Assembly (NCBI RefSeq): GCF_001039355.2
Contig: NW_019775924.1
Location: 666,958 to 700,621 of the forward strand
Source of the DNA: Lingula anatina
Lineage: Eukaryota > Brachiopoda > Lingulata > Lingulida > Lingulidae
Direction: 5' to 3'
Length of the DNA: 33,664 nt
A program made the translations under genes and the position numbers. The notes below the pieces were generated by a model, which worked only from the letters and a program-made list of their open reading frames with translations, had not been told where the DNA came from and did not search any database. Each line of letters begins with the position of its first letter. Position 1 is the first letter of the stretch. Below are positions 21,904 through 33,239 of the stretch, piece by piece.

Positions 21904-24900
21904 TTTTTTTTTTTTTTAATTAGTTGCCTTTTTTGGCTAGGATTGTAAAATGGATAAATGTCAAAATTGCTGATAATTATAATTATACTGAAGGGTGGGG
22001 GTGGGATACTTGTTTACTTAGGGAACAAAATAAATTTTATTCATTACACATTCATACTTTTATATCCAACATAAAGAAAAAACTTGAAAGAAAAAACTTT
22101 TATCGAAGTCAATAACTAGTAAAAAATGTAGTAGGTAATTGTTCACATAAATTATTAATGGCACAGCCAGAGGAACAAGAAGATTTTAAGGCTTCTAATG
22201 TTAACCTATACCAGGACTAGCAAAGTGTTCTGCTAAATGCTAACAAAGGGTTTCTTTGGCGGATCCCGAAATGAGAAATATTCAGTTTTTTGCTCCTTGT
22301 CATCATTAAATTTAGGAAAATGTCATTAGGTTAAAGCTGAGTGGTGTTTGCTCTCTCAAAATGCAATGGGCTTTTTATTTTTATTTTACAGCTGTTAAAA
22401 CTTAAAACTTGTTGATTTTTTTAGGTTTACTGCAGTCATTTACCTGTATGTGATGCAGTACAATTGCAGTACCTCAAAGTTTGGCAGCCTTGTACAACAA
22501 AGGACGTGGGATGGGCAGTTTCTTACTCCTATCATTTTGATCCAGGAAGAGGGTAAGTATGCGGTAGATATTAATGTCACTGATCATTTTCTTTAACAGG
22601 AAAATGGTCCATTTATTTTTATCTTACTAGTAAACTTAAAGGAAAAATTCAGTTTAGTTCATGATATTGTCATTTTTGTTAATTTTTCAGACATAAACTA
22701 TAAGTTTATCTGAACTCACTTTAGATATTACTCTGTAAATGATGACAGGTCAGATGATGGAAATTGCCAGAATTTTAGACTGATAACATTTATGGATGTC
22801 AAGCAGTAATTGACCTAAGTTAACTTACAATGTCATTATTGTTCATAATGTGTCAAATGGGGGTGTTTAAAGTAAATACATTTCAAATTGTTTGGCAGGT
22901 TGTTGAGGGTAAACTTTGTCATAAATTTCAGGAAAGATCCATGTTCAAGTTCACAAGAAAAATAATCAGTCTGTTGCCTTGGTTACCCCACTCACGATAC
23001 CAAAGAACAAGTGGTGCCGCCTGGTGTTGGTTTTTGACCAGTACTATGTGAGTAATGAATTTGTATTGAAATGGAAATTCATTGGAAGCATTTGTAGCAG
23101 TTATGATATACTTTTAAAATAATGCTGACAGTTGTTCATTGAACAAAGCCACCTCTCAAGAAAACCATTTATCTTTTCTGTATTGAATTTGAAATTTAAA
23201 AAAAAAATTGGAAGACCTTTGTTAAAATGTAAATTGATTGTGATGTGATTATTAGTTGTGATTTTGTTTATTGTCACAGGCAGTAATGTGAAAGTTCTGT
23301 GATATGAACAACATGTCTTCAATGTTACTTCTGTGTTTGGTATTGGTTGTAGCATTTATATCTAGATATTATGTGCAGAATGAAAATTAAACACATTCTG
23401 AATTTTTCATGAGAATATATATATATATCCATTTACTGAAGCATTTTATGGTGGTAATTAGTATATATCAAGTGACTTTTGATAACATTTATTTCTCTGC
23501 TTTTCAGTGGAATCTGACAGCCACCTGTAGGAGTAAGATAGGGACCTGGGAGAAAGTTTTCTTTACTGAATACACGTGAGTTAATGATTCAGTTCGGTTT
23601 GCCAGTTAATTAATGAAATCATCTATGCACCATTGAGAACCACATTTTAAAAAAAATTTATTGTTAAATGCTCTTAAAGTGTAATGCTAGATTGCTTAAC
23701 ATAACACTGTGCTGATATAAATGATAAGGTTGTTGAGTTTCAAGATCTTCAAAGGTATTCCATATCTTTTTATCATTATGGTGAGTCTGGGCAAGGTTTG
23801 AAAAACATTCAAAACATTCATTGAATTTAGTAATCCAAAACAGTGAAAATGGTGGGTGATTTAGATATCAAGATGCTGGTAAACTCCTCTCTACCAGAGG
23901 CCAGACAGGTGATGACTTCAGTTCTGTGTAAAACTTTTTGCTGGACAGTCCAGAAATGTGTGCAAAAACAGAAATTATCTGTGAATTGTCTAGCAAAAAA
24001 GAACTCTTTTTGGTCCTGGTAGAGGTTACTAATCTTGGAGTTATCTATAAAGGTACAAATCGCAGGTTTTGTTTTTAAAGTGACTTCCAGGGATTTAACC
24101 AATATGTTAATTAGCTATGGGCATATTTTGGTTTTGTACAGTATCTGTAGATGTAAATGTTTGGCAGTAACAAAGGCTAAATGTTATGTGATAGTTGTTG
24201 TTTATTTTAGCACAAAGGAGATGCTAAAAAAATAATTGAGAATCATATAAGTTAATTTTTGATTTAATAAGAAAATTAATTGGCTTAAAGAAAGGTATTT
24301 AAGTATTATAAGAGAAAGGTATTTAAGTATTATAAGAGAAAGACAATAAGTCACAAGTGCCATTTTTTCAGTAAGGTAAATACATTGTACCTTACACTTT
24401 GAGTTCATCACTGATGGTAAAAGCATTGGTTTAATCTATAAGAGCCCCCCAGAAACAATGACTGTTGACTCCTCCTTCTTCATTTGAAAGAAAAAACTCC
24501 TCTGCTGCATGAAGGAACTCTTCTTTACTGATCACATTATCATTGTTTGTATCCATGGCAGCAAATGCAGCATCAGCATGGGTTGTGTCAATACCATGAC
24601 CTGACAAAAACGTCCTGTACTCCTCCACAGAAATCTCACCATTTTTATTCAGATCAATAGCTTCATATATGTAAGGCATGGCCAGTGTTACTATTTCTCT
24701 CCTATCGCCCTTCACAAATTCTGCCATGTTGGATATGAATTCCTCCTCCATTACTTGGTCGCACGTGGTTCCATGGCACCAGCAGTGCTGCCACGTGTGT
24801 GCGAGAGCACGTCGCAGGTGTTGTGCTTTGACGGGACTGAGCTGTCCTGTCTTTTCAAAGTAATCCGCTATTTTGATGTACTCTTCAAAAGTGATGTATC

Positions 24901-27900
24901 CGTGACTGTGTTTGTCTGCTCTTCGATAAAAGGTTTTCATCTTTTTGTACCAGAATTGTGAGGGCTCCTCTGAAGAGGTGGACATATTTTCTGTGTTATA
25001 AAGAAAAGTGGGGAGATACTGTAGCGTCAGATTTGAGAGTCGTCTCAGGTACTCCATTTTCTCTCAGCCCCACCTATAATTCAGAAAATACAGTTATCAC
25101 ATTCCCAAGCCCTACCTGTGCTTGTTCAGCTTATGTAGAGATGTTAAAACTATTTTCCCTTAATCAAATTTTTCAACAATTGATGAAAATTAAAATATAC
25201 CATTGTGAGCCCAGAGTGATTGTTCCCATAATTTTATAAATAACATTTAATAGTTTCTTTAATTTTAATTGAATCAGATTTAATTCTTTGTGTGGCAAAA
25301 GAGCTATAAGGACTTACAGTTTTCATTTCTGAAGAACTTAAAAATTGCACTCACCTTTGTTCAATACTTTGAGAATATTATGATGTTCAAATATACAGGG
25401 ATGAGATTATCTTGAGAATTGGCAGATTTCCAACTTTAGGAGCCAAAAATATCATTGGCCAAGGTGACCCCCCTGGAGCCCAAACCATATTTTTTCACTA
25501 AATGGCAGTCTCATATCCCTGAATATAAACCATAAACACGGCACATGAGTATGATAAGGCAGCCTTCTGTAGATAACATCTATACTTACTGGATTCTCCT
25601 CTAGTAGGTAGGTATATATACCCTGGAACATCATAAAAACTTCACTGCCCTCTCACAGCCAAGTTAAATGTGAAGTGCTTTTACAACTTAAAAAATCAGC
25701 CTTGAAAACAGATGCGACTGATTACCCTGTTCCACCCAGTTATCTCAAGTTTCAGCTGCTATATTTGTAACACTCTCTTGTAGTGTTTTCTTCTATTTCC
25801 ATGACCCAGATACCCACCAGCTATTTATTTATGTCCATTGTGATCATCCTGAGTTGACTTCAGGCCCTAAGTGAGGTGTTCCTTGTACATTAACTCATAC
25901 ACCGCTGATACATGTACTGTGCCTTGGCTTATAGTCATGTCTTAGAAAGTTCAGACTTTCACATTATCAGAGAAATGTGCTTTCAAAAGCAAAGCCTTAT
26001 TACTTTTAAAATCTTTTGAAATTTTGAGTCAAAAATTTTATTATCACTAACAAAGCATTAATTGCTACTTGTGGAATAATATTAACTAAATTTGTTCAAA
26101 TTTAAGAAACAATTACCGTTTGCCCACTTTGACAGTCCCAGCTGTGTTTACTTCAAGCTCTATATGTGGGGTTTGCATTGTGAGATGACTAAATGTATAT
26201 TATACTGTAGATGTATACATAGACAGTGGCTGAACATGCAATATGGCATGCATGGTTGAAGTTCCATCAAAACAACCTTAGTACATACTGCAGTATTATA
26301 AAGTGTGTATACATCAGAACACAATTATAATAATGGGCATGTTTATTTTCTTTGCCCAGTGAATTATATGTATTATGTGGTATATATGTAATTTTATTGA
26401 TATACATGTAATACATGTATAGTAGAATTGTGAGATGTGGTACTTTAAAAGGAGTGCTGATTGAACATAATTTTGTTGTTCTCAATCTGTATCAACATCC
26501 ACTTGATATCAAATTTAATGAAGATGGAGATTTTTTTTTTGAAACGTTCTCTACATTTTAGTGCTCTCAGTGAACTACTATGTTTCTTTTTAAAGACTAT
26601 ATACATATTTTATATAGATTATTATTAGTTTTAAATCTAGGCATTAAATGAACTTATTAACTTAATGATACTTGTCGGTGAAAGAGGGATTATACATTGA
26701 TAAATAACATTTCTAAAAGTTGTAGCAAATATTACAATTTTGCACCTTATAATATGTAGCCAGTTAACATGGCATGTCAAGCATGGAAACTCCATTAAGT
26801 TGACTCTCATTGGTAATAACCAGACTATTTAGTTGTTGATCTCATAGGCTTCATTCACATGCAATGTCTATTTTCTAAATTCTGTTATCTATTCGCGGTA
26901 TGTCTTATGATCACGGTCTGTGCCCTGAATATCCCGCGGCGTAATTACTGGCAGCGCGAGCCAGTTACTATAAGTTACTTTAAGTAACTGACTCGCGCTG
27001 CCAGTAATTACGCTGCGGGATATTCAGGGCACAGACCATGATCATAAGATACCGCGAATAGAAAATAGATTTTTAGAAAATAGACTTTCCATGTGAACAA
27101 AGCCTAAATGTACCACTCACTGTGAAAAGGGTCTTGATTTTAGACAATCAGCAGATTCTGTGCTTCAAAAATAAAGCTGTTATATTTAATGACATATGTA
27201 CCTGTATGTCCTTGCAATCTTTGAATGATGGTGTTTTTAAGTGTTTATATTTTTAATATATATACTTTCAGGTATACCCCAGAGCAGAAATTCAGATACA
27301 GTGACACAGCTGGCACCTTTGACTTTGGAGGAACAGACGCCATTCCCAGCTTCAAAGGAATTCTTGGTCATGTGACCTGGTACAGGAGGACAGCAGTGCC
27401 ATCTAGTAAGGTGAGTGGAATACCACCTGATAACAGAGAGCAAATTATTTTATTTATTTCAAGATACCTGATGAATTGTGTATCATGACTTATTGCATTG
27501 AATATCTTTAGAAAATTTGTCTGTTGAAAACTAATTGTTTCTTGAAAAGGATGAATTTTCACCATTTTTTCAAAAGTAAGTTTAAATATTTTTATGAAAC
27601 TGAAAGAGTCAGTAAGTGAAAATGGCATTCATATTTAGATGCTTACTTGTCAAATTTCTTTTAAAAATTAGACACTTTCCCTTTTTTGTATGCATTACAT
27701 ACAAACTGTAGGATCTTGTTCAACATTATCACAATAGCCTAGTTTGCCATTTTTTCTTCATAAAATATAACAGTGTTAACTGTGTTAACTTTATTGGCAA
27801 TTGGCATTTTTCTTTTTTTTAAATTCGATTCTACAAGTTCTATTTAGATTGTACTCTGATCTTTCCTCTCAGATTCCCTATCTCCCAGACACTGACCCTG

Positions 27901-30900
27901 CCTTCCAGCTAGGATGGGAGATAGACCACCATAAAGCCAGATGTGAAGGTCACAACAGCAGATACTTCCTCTTGCTCCTGGCCTATATGACCAAACTGAA
28001 GCACATTGACAAGAAAAGTACATATATTTCATTGATTAAGGATTTGATTAGTTATCAGATTTATTGATTGAATTTTGATACATGATAGTGTATGGCATTT
28101 TCTTTGGCCCTTTACTTAATGAGAAAGGTGCATGTAGGTGACAGGGGCCAATTTAGGACTTACATTACTTAGTTTGTCATGTTAGATGTGGTATTTTGTA
28201 AGGATTCTTAGGAAATGTTACGTATAGACCAATAGAGAGAGAGACGTAAACCAAATCAGAAAGACTGATTAATAATTGACAGACAGATGGACTGATTGCT
28301 GTGATAACTTCAGATATTTGACAAGGTGAGAGAGCTACTCTCTTCATAAATTCCTTATAACAATTCCAGGAAGTTGCCCTGCAGTGCCCCTGGTCACCAA
28401 ACCCTACACCTCTCCTACCTGCAGTCAGTACAGCCAACCTGGTCTCCTCTCCAACCATGAGAGGGCGCTACTAACCAGTATGATCCTGACAGGTCGCAAA
28501 TCGAGACAATATGTTGGTCTTGTCTTGTATGAGGAGGCACTCAGTATACTGGTACAGTAGATAAAAAGATTTTTAAAGAATATTTTTAATAAAATTTTCC
28601 TTCAGTATCAGCTCCTGTTGATATTATTAGTAAAATATTATTGTTGTGTTGTACCTAGAGGGATATTTTAATTTTAATTTCTTTAAATCTTATTTTTTCC
28701 ACATTTACATTCTAGTACATGTCAGCTTATTAGCAGTTAGAGTTAGTAAATATTATGAACAGTATCAGACATATTGACACTTGCCAGTCCTACTATTGTA
28801 GTCTGATAAATTTTCAAGGAGCATAAAAAAAGTTGTGGTCAGTCTGTCCAAAGAACAGGCAACAAGAGCCCCAGTTTTGGATAAACTTCCAGTCCAACAA
28901 AAGACCATTAGTCTGGCAAAATTTCAAACTGCTGTTGCTGTTGTTATTTTACACCATCTGTGTGTTTAAAAGAAAATTGAGCATGATTCAAGTATACAGA
29001 AACCAGTTTATTTTAATGTGTGTAGCCTTTTATTATTTAATATTCTTTAATAATAACTCTTTCTTCCTTGCACAGGAGTTGAGTTTCTCCAATGCCCCAC
29101 ATGCAGTGACCCTCCTGGAGCAAGCCAGTTGCTATGGAAACCATGCTGCCAGCTTTACCTTATCTGCCATCTACACATATGGAGTTGGAGTTAATGCTAG
29201 CAAATATGAGGCAAGTGTTTTAGCTTACATGTCACATGCCTAATTACAAGTGAGTTATCATGTTATCTGAAAGCACAAACGGAATATCCTTGTTAGTGGG
29301 GGGATGGGGATGGGAGAGAACAGGGGCTTTATATATGAGGCAAAATGGAAGCCAAGGATTTAAGAACTGCTTAGAGAACTGGCAGTGAATTTGAAAGTAA
29401 TATATCAAAAGGTATCATATTCAATTGATAAAAATCAACAGTAAACTATATGCTCTTGAAGGGAGAGGCTGTGCTGGATTTTTTCAGTCAATAAGATTTT
29501 AATACCTTTGGTCAATTAGTTAATAGCATTGAATCTTATAGGACAGTATTAAAAAAAAACTTTTCTCATGATACATGAAGCATTCTGAATTTAATTGCAG
29601 GCTCTGTATCATCTTGGGCAAGGTGTGTTAGCTGGCCACCGTCTTTGTCTCTTAGCAATGGGAAATAAGCACATGAATGGTCTAACCCATGTACCATATG
29701 ACCTAGAGTTAGCCTACAGTAAGTATACACTACATGAATGGTCTAACCTATGTACCATATGACCTAGAGTTAGCCTACAGTAAGTATACAATACATGAAT
29801 GGTCTAACCCATATACCATATGACTTAGAGTAAGCCTACAGTAAGTATACATTACATGAATGGTCTAACCCACATACCATACGACGTGTTGCTAGCCTAC
29901 AAAGTATACTACAATATTATATACAATAAGAGTCATATCAGATACCTTCAAGTAGTTCTGTCAATTTCATTACTCAGTTGTTATTAGTGCCCCCATATAA
30001 GGATTGGATAAGTTGCAATGAATTCAGGTGTATGTGTGATATGATATGATATGAATATTAATGTACATAATTGTCATTTACAGCATATTACAAGCATATA
30101 TCTGATATCACCAAAGATGACAAGGAATCCTATTCACATGAGGATGTAAGTAAAATTTTTTAAACACCGAGTTGAACAATGACTTTGAAATAAGGCGATG
30201 TCAGTTGCAAAGACAAATTGGCCATAGTATAATTATATAATATACACGTGAAACATACATTTATTCATATGCACACATAACTTATCAGGCTAACTGGAGA
30301 CCTGTACATAATATGCCATGAAATATATTTATTTTCTAGGTGTACACGGAACCCATTCGGCTGAATGATGATTTTGAAGTGAGCGAGACAACAGAGGAGG
30401 ACGGGGACATTTTTCTCTGGCTCAAATATCAAGCTTCTCAAGGCGATCTCTGGGCTATGGTAAGTATGAAATTTCTGGCATCGCTAATCATCATTTGTGC
30501 TTTATATATTCTGGAGCCGTTTGCTAAGTTTTAACCTTTGAATTAAAAGTTTTAAAAAGTAACTTGAGCCCAATGTATGAATTACAAGTTAATGCATAGG
30601 TTTGCTGTACTGTGTGTTTATTCATGCCAGAAACATTACAGATTATACCTCACCATTTTCTATGGTAGATGGAGTTGAGACATTCTCAATTAGATTAAAT
30701 TGTACATGCTAACTTATACATATTCTGCTGTTTTACATACAAATTAACAGCAGGAAGATATCATGTTACACTTCAGCTTCAATCACACTGTCTCTTTTTC
30801 GCTCCTTACTTCCAGCGCCGCTTGGGTCTGCTGCGGTACTGGGGTTCTCACGGTGTGACCAGAAACTTGACGGAAGCAGTCATGTACTACCGCATGGCAG

Positions 30901-32120
30901 CGAAGGCTGGAGACCCCATTGCCCTTTTTGATTATGGGCTTCTGCAGTTAAAGGTGTGTATGGTAATTACATAGAAATTTCAAACACCTCACATATTCTA
31001 ATTTCTCACAGAAGATTTTTCATTTATAGTTATACCTCTGAAATGTTCTTTCCTACACAGAGCCAACTTACTTTTCAAAATATTTAAGTCAAAATAATTA
31101 AGTATTACTAAACATAAGAAATGAAACATTGCTTTGTGGGTATTTATTTATTTATCTCAAATTTACTGAGTAATTATTGTATCAATGTATGACTGGTGTA
31201 CTGTATTAAATAGGTGGTTCGGGTGTATTCAGATCTTATTAGATATTGTTTAAGGATTATATTATGATAATGAAGTATAGATTTGACTATGTGCACACAC
31301 ATGTGCAAGTTCACATAAAAGCAGGCAAAGAAGACATGCCCACATGCACACACATACAACACAACACACACACAGTGTGCATGTTATGTGTTCAGATCCA
31401 TTGACAAAGTTTCCTTATTTATTTACAGTCTTTATAAAGCCGAGTGTATTCCAGATGAAGGTATTATGCTAAAAGTGTTGTAATCATGGTATCACTTTTT
31501 CAGGGCCTTGGAATTAAGAAGAATATTTCACAAGCCCTTCAAAATCTCAACAAATCTGCTGAAATGGTGAGCACATCCTAAATCTATTTTTCAGGGTGGC
31601 TGAGTAGGTTTTATATATTTTATTGATTGATTTATCTTGCCTATCTTTCTTAGTCTCTGTCATGTGGAATATTTACGTGATATGCTCCTTGATACTGGGT
31701 TATATTTATTACATTCTACATGATTTTAAAATATGAATAGAGTTTTTATGAATAAATAATGACTTTTTAAATGGGGGATCAAGTAACATTTTAGTTTTCA
31801 CATCATTTGTTTTAATTTATTTCCCTGTTTTAATCAATTTTACTAGCCTTTCTTTTTATTATTTTTTGCATGTTTTATTGGAAAGTCTATTGAACAAATT
31901 TGGATTTTAGACTCAAATATTATTATTATTATTATCTATTCTTAAGAACCATGGAGATGCGTGGAATGCTCTGGGCTGGTATTACCTGAACTTTGAGGAC
32001 AACCTAAATGAGTCAGCCAGGTGCTTTGAGAAGGCGTATAGCTTGGGCTCAGTGAGTGCAGGTCACAACCTGGGCTACCTCCACCACACAGGACAGTTCC
32101 CAGGGAAAGGGGCAGATAAG
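19857..32120 (+). CDS. SEL1L3: SEL1L3-like protein, first 16 coding exons, 3' end outside the window
   Basis: Protein sel-1 homolog 3 is a poorly understood secretory-pathway membrane protein. Exons: 19857-19937, 20703-21336, 21725-21842, 22425-22552, 22932-23047, 23508-23575, 27272-27410, 27873-28017, 28370-28551, 29076-29210, 29601-29718, 30084-30145, 30340-30459, 30816-30953, 31504-31566, 31947-32120. All phases join, giving 807 codons; human SEL1L3, from memory, is about 1130. The ATG at 19857 has a strong context (A at -3, G at +4) and leads a hydrophobic signal peptide (IIFSLLLFIRVSVAQ). Exons 2-7 form the extracellular part; YSDTAGTFDFGG followed by GILGHVTWYRR resembles the end of a laminin-G/lectin-like fold. 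Sel1-type repeats run through exons 10-16, with TEPIRLNDDF, EEDGDIFLWLK and ALGWYY matching human VETIRLKDDE, KEDGDVFMWLK and GLGWYY. Sequons such as NVT, NCS, NAS, NLT, NIS and NES fit a glycoprotein. Introns 3 and 10 use GC donors. The human transmembrane C-terminus is beyond the window. Apart from those described separately, the introns hold nothing recognisable. Confidence 0.92.
21843..22424 (+). other. GC-AG intron 3 of SEL1L3
   Basis: The boundary CCCAG|GCAAGTG and acceptor TTTTTTTAG|GTTTACT are the only choice that joins SSPR to FTAVIYLYV in frame. AG|GCAAGT is the standard form of a GC donor. Confidence 0.8.
21851..21905. repeat. (TTTA)n microsatellite beside a splice donor
   Basis: The array starts about eight bases after the GC donor of SEL1L3 intron 3 (21843-21844) and ends in a T run. 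Confidence 0.93.
24201..24206 (-). terminator. candidate poly(A) signal of the nested EF-hand gene
   Basis: AATAAA on the minus strand, about 225 bases after the EF-hand stop codon. Confidence 0.4.
24289..24336. repeat. 24-base perfect tandem duplication
   Basis: Two identical 24-base units (24289-24312 and 24313-24336), containing AAAGGTATTTAAGTATTA. They lie in the presumed 3' UTR of the nested EF-hand gene. Confidence 0.92.
24431..25057 (-). CDS. EF-hand protein, sarcoplasmic calcium-binding protein type, single exon, nested
   Basis: 208 residues without an intron. Three calcium loops are visible: DKHSHGYITFEE at 48-59 (His at positions 3 and 5, so possibly weak), DLNKNGEISVEE at 135-146 (canonical) and DTNNDNVISKEE at 169-180 (Asn in place of the usual Gly at position 6). 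The second EF position, around 85-108, is degenerate and contains CWCHGTTC. The opening FWYKKMKTFYRRAD and the ending FFLSNEEG and FWGAL are typical of invertebrate sarcoplasmic calcium-binding and calexcitin-like proteins, which buffer cytosolic calcium. Two starts are possible: Met1 (good context, A at -3 and G at +4) or Met25, where family members more usually begin. It lies in SEL1L3 intron 6 on the opposite strand and has its own poly(A) signal. The lack of introns suggests a retrocopy. The frame is intact and the motifs are kept, so it is probably active. Confidence 0.85.
   Translation of the reverse strand: MEYLRRLSNLTLQYLPTFLYNTENMSTSSEEPSQFWYKKMKTFYRRADKHSHGYITFEEYIKIADYFEKTGQLSPVKAQHLRRALAHTWQHCWCHGTTCDQVMEEEFISNMAEFVKGDRREIVTLAMPYIYEAIDLNKNGEISVEEYRTFLSGHGIDTTHADAAFAAMDTNNDNVISKEEFLHAAEEFFLSNEEGGVNSHCFWGALID
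26845..27106. mobile_element. palindromic MITE (element 2)
   Basis: A near-complete inverted repeat: arms of about 125 bases (26845-26969 and 26983-27106) around a 13-base centre. Termini are TAGGCTTCATTCACATG and CATGTGAACAAAGCCTA, differing at two positions, with a possible TA target duplication. The inner arms share long identical tracts such as GGTCTGTGCCCTGAATATCC. It has no coding capacity, and its ends resemble those of element 1 at 12856-13123. Confidence 0.85.
29211..29600 (+). other. GC-AG intron 10 of SEL1L3
   Basis: The boundary TATGAG|GCAAGTG and acceptor TTAATTGCAG|GCTCTG join SKYE to ALYHLG in frame. The nearby GT (in GCAAGTG) would break the frame. Confidence 0.8.
29662..29913 (+). 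repeat. 61-base tandem repeat made from the end of SEL1L3 exon 11 and its splice donor
   Basis: Four units begin with ATGAATGGTCTAAC. The first is the true exon 11 end with donor GTAAGT at 29719. Units 2 and 3 repeat the exon end and an intact donor at 29780 and 29841. Unit 4 is decayed and has lost it (CAAAGTATAC). The spacing is exactly 61 bases, so use of a downstream donor shifts the frame. Confidence 0.9.
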
Positions 32121-32140
32121 GTATGAATAATAGATGCTGT

Positions 32141-32211
<71 letters not shown>

Positions 32212-33239
32212 TTTGTAAGTTTGTTTGTTAATTAATTTATTTGCATTTATTTATTTATGTGTGTGCTTTTTTAAGTGTTTATTTATTAAAAGGTTAGACT
32301 ATTGTTGTAATCATAATATTCATGAATGACATTGTTCATGTTATAGTTTTGATTACTTTTTGAATTAAGTTGAATGCTAAATTGATCTAAATTGAATCTC
32401 TCCATATGCGGAATTATTGATAAAAGGTAATATTAGCATAATTAAACCATATATGATTGTTGAAGTAGTAGTCCACATTTACAGTTCTTTTTAAAGGTAT
32501 AGAAAACATTAAAGGTCATTTTATGTGATCATGGTATGTTCACATATTATTATTATAATCGATAAGCACTGGGAGGCAATTGGAATTGGATCAATATTAT
32601 AAAAATGGTAATATATGGAAAACTTTTATGTGAATTTACATTTTGGTAAATAGATTTACATCTTTTTTGGTTTCAGGAGTTATGTATTTAATTAAAGGTA
32701 CACATATTATGTAGCTGTTAATGGTTGAAACGGGTCTAGGTGATGGGAGAGTTGATTTTGGTGAAAGTTCGGTGTATTGCATGGGCTTCTTTCAACTTTT
32801 TTAAAGTGTGGTTATTAGTATTGGGGAAATGTGTTTGGAGTTGATTTCAGAAAATTATGGCACAATTTTTTGGATAAGGTTTTAGTAATTCTATGGGTAT
32901 CCTAGGAATATTAGAAGGTCATATTAACTTGTGTCCCAGAATGACAAGCTGAAGTTTGTAAATTATGGTTTATAATTAATTTTTAATGAATATCTAACTT
33001 GTATTAAGTATATTGGACAATTTGGGAAATCCATGTCCAATAATAAGTAATTATAGTAATATCACAAATTGTTCAACAATATGCATGAGAGTATTCAGTT
33101 CCAATGCTATTTATTGATCTGTCACTACTTACAATTGTGAGAGAGGTAAAACTAATGAAATATCTGATTGTATCTCTTTAAAGATGATCTTAATTCAAAT
33201 CATGTTGTGATTGAATATATGTTTGATCATCATTTAATT
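32121..33239 (+). other. start of SEL1L3 intron 16
   Basis: AT-rich intron sequence after donor GTATGA. Apart from the TTTA array it holds no recognisable element or exon. Confidence 0.75.
32139..32212. repeat. (TTTA)n microsatellite beside a splice donor
   Basis: The longest TTTA array here. It starts 18 bases after the donor of SEL1L3 exon 16 (32121), with degenerate units continuing to about 32290. Confidence 0.93.

Larger units (their letters stand above)
23576..27271 (+). other. SEL1L3 intron 6, host of a nested gene and a MITE
   Basis: This 3.7-kb intron (donor GTGAGT, acceptor ACTTTCAG) carries the minus-strand EF-hand gene at 24431-25057 and the palindromic MITE at 26845-27106. The remaining stretches (23576-24200, 25200-26840) are AT-rich, and I see nothing in them. 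Confidence 0.8.

Noticed and set aside
29700-29913. Direct repeats suggestive of a CRISPR or satellite array
   Set aside because: The units are contiguous 61-base tandem copies of an exon end and splice donor with no spacers, in an animal gene.
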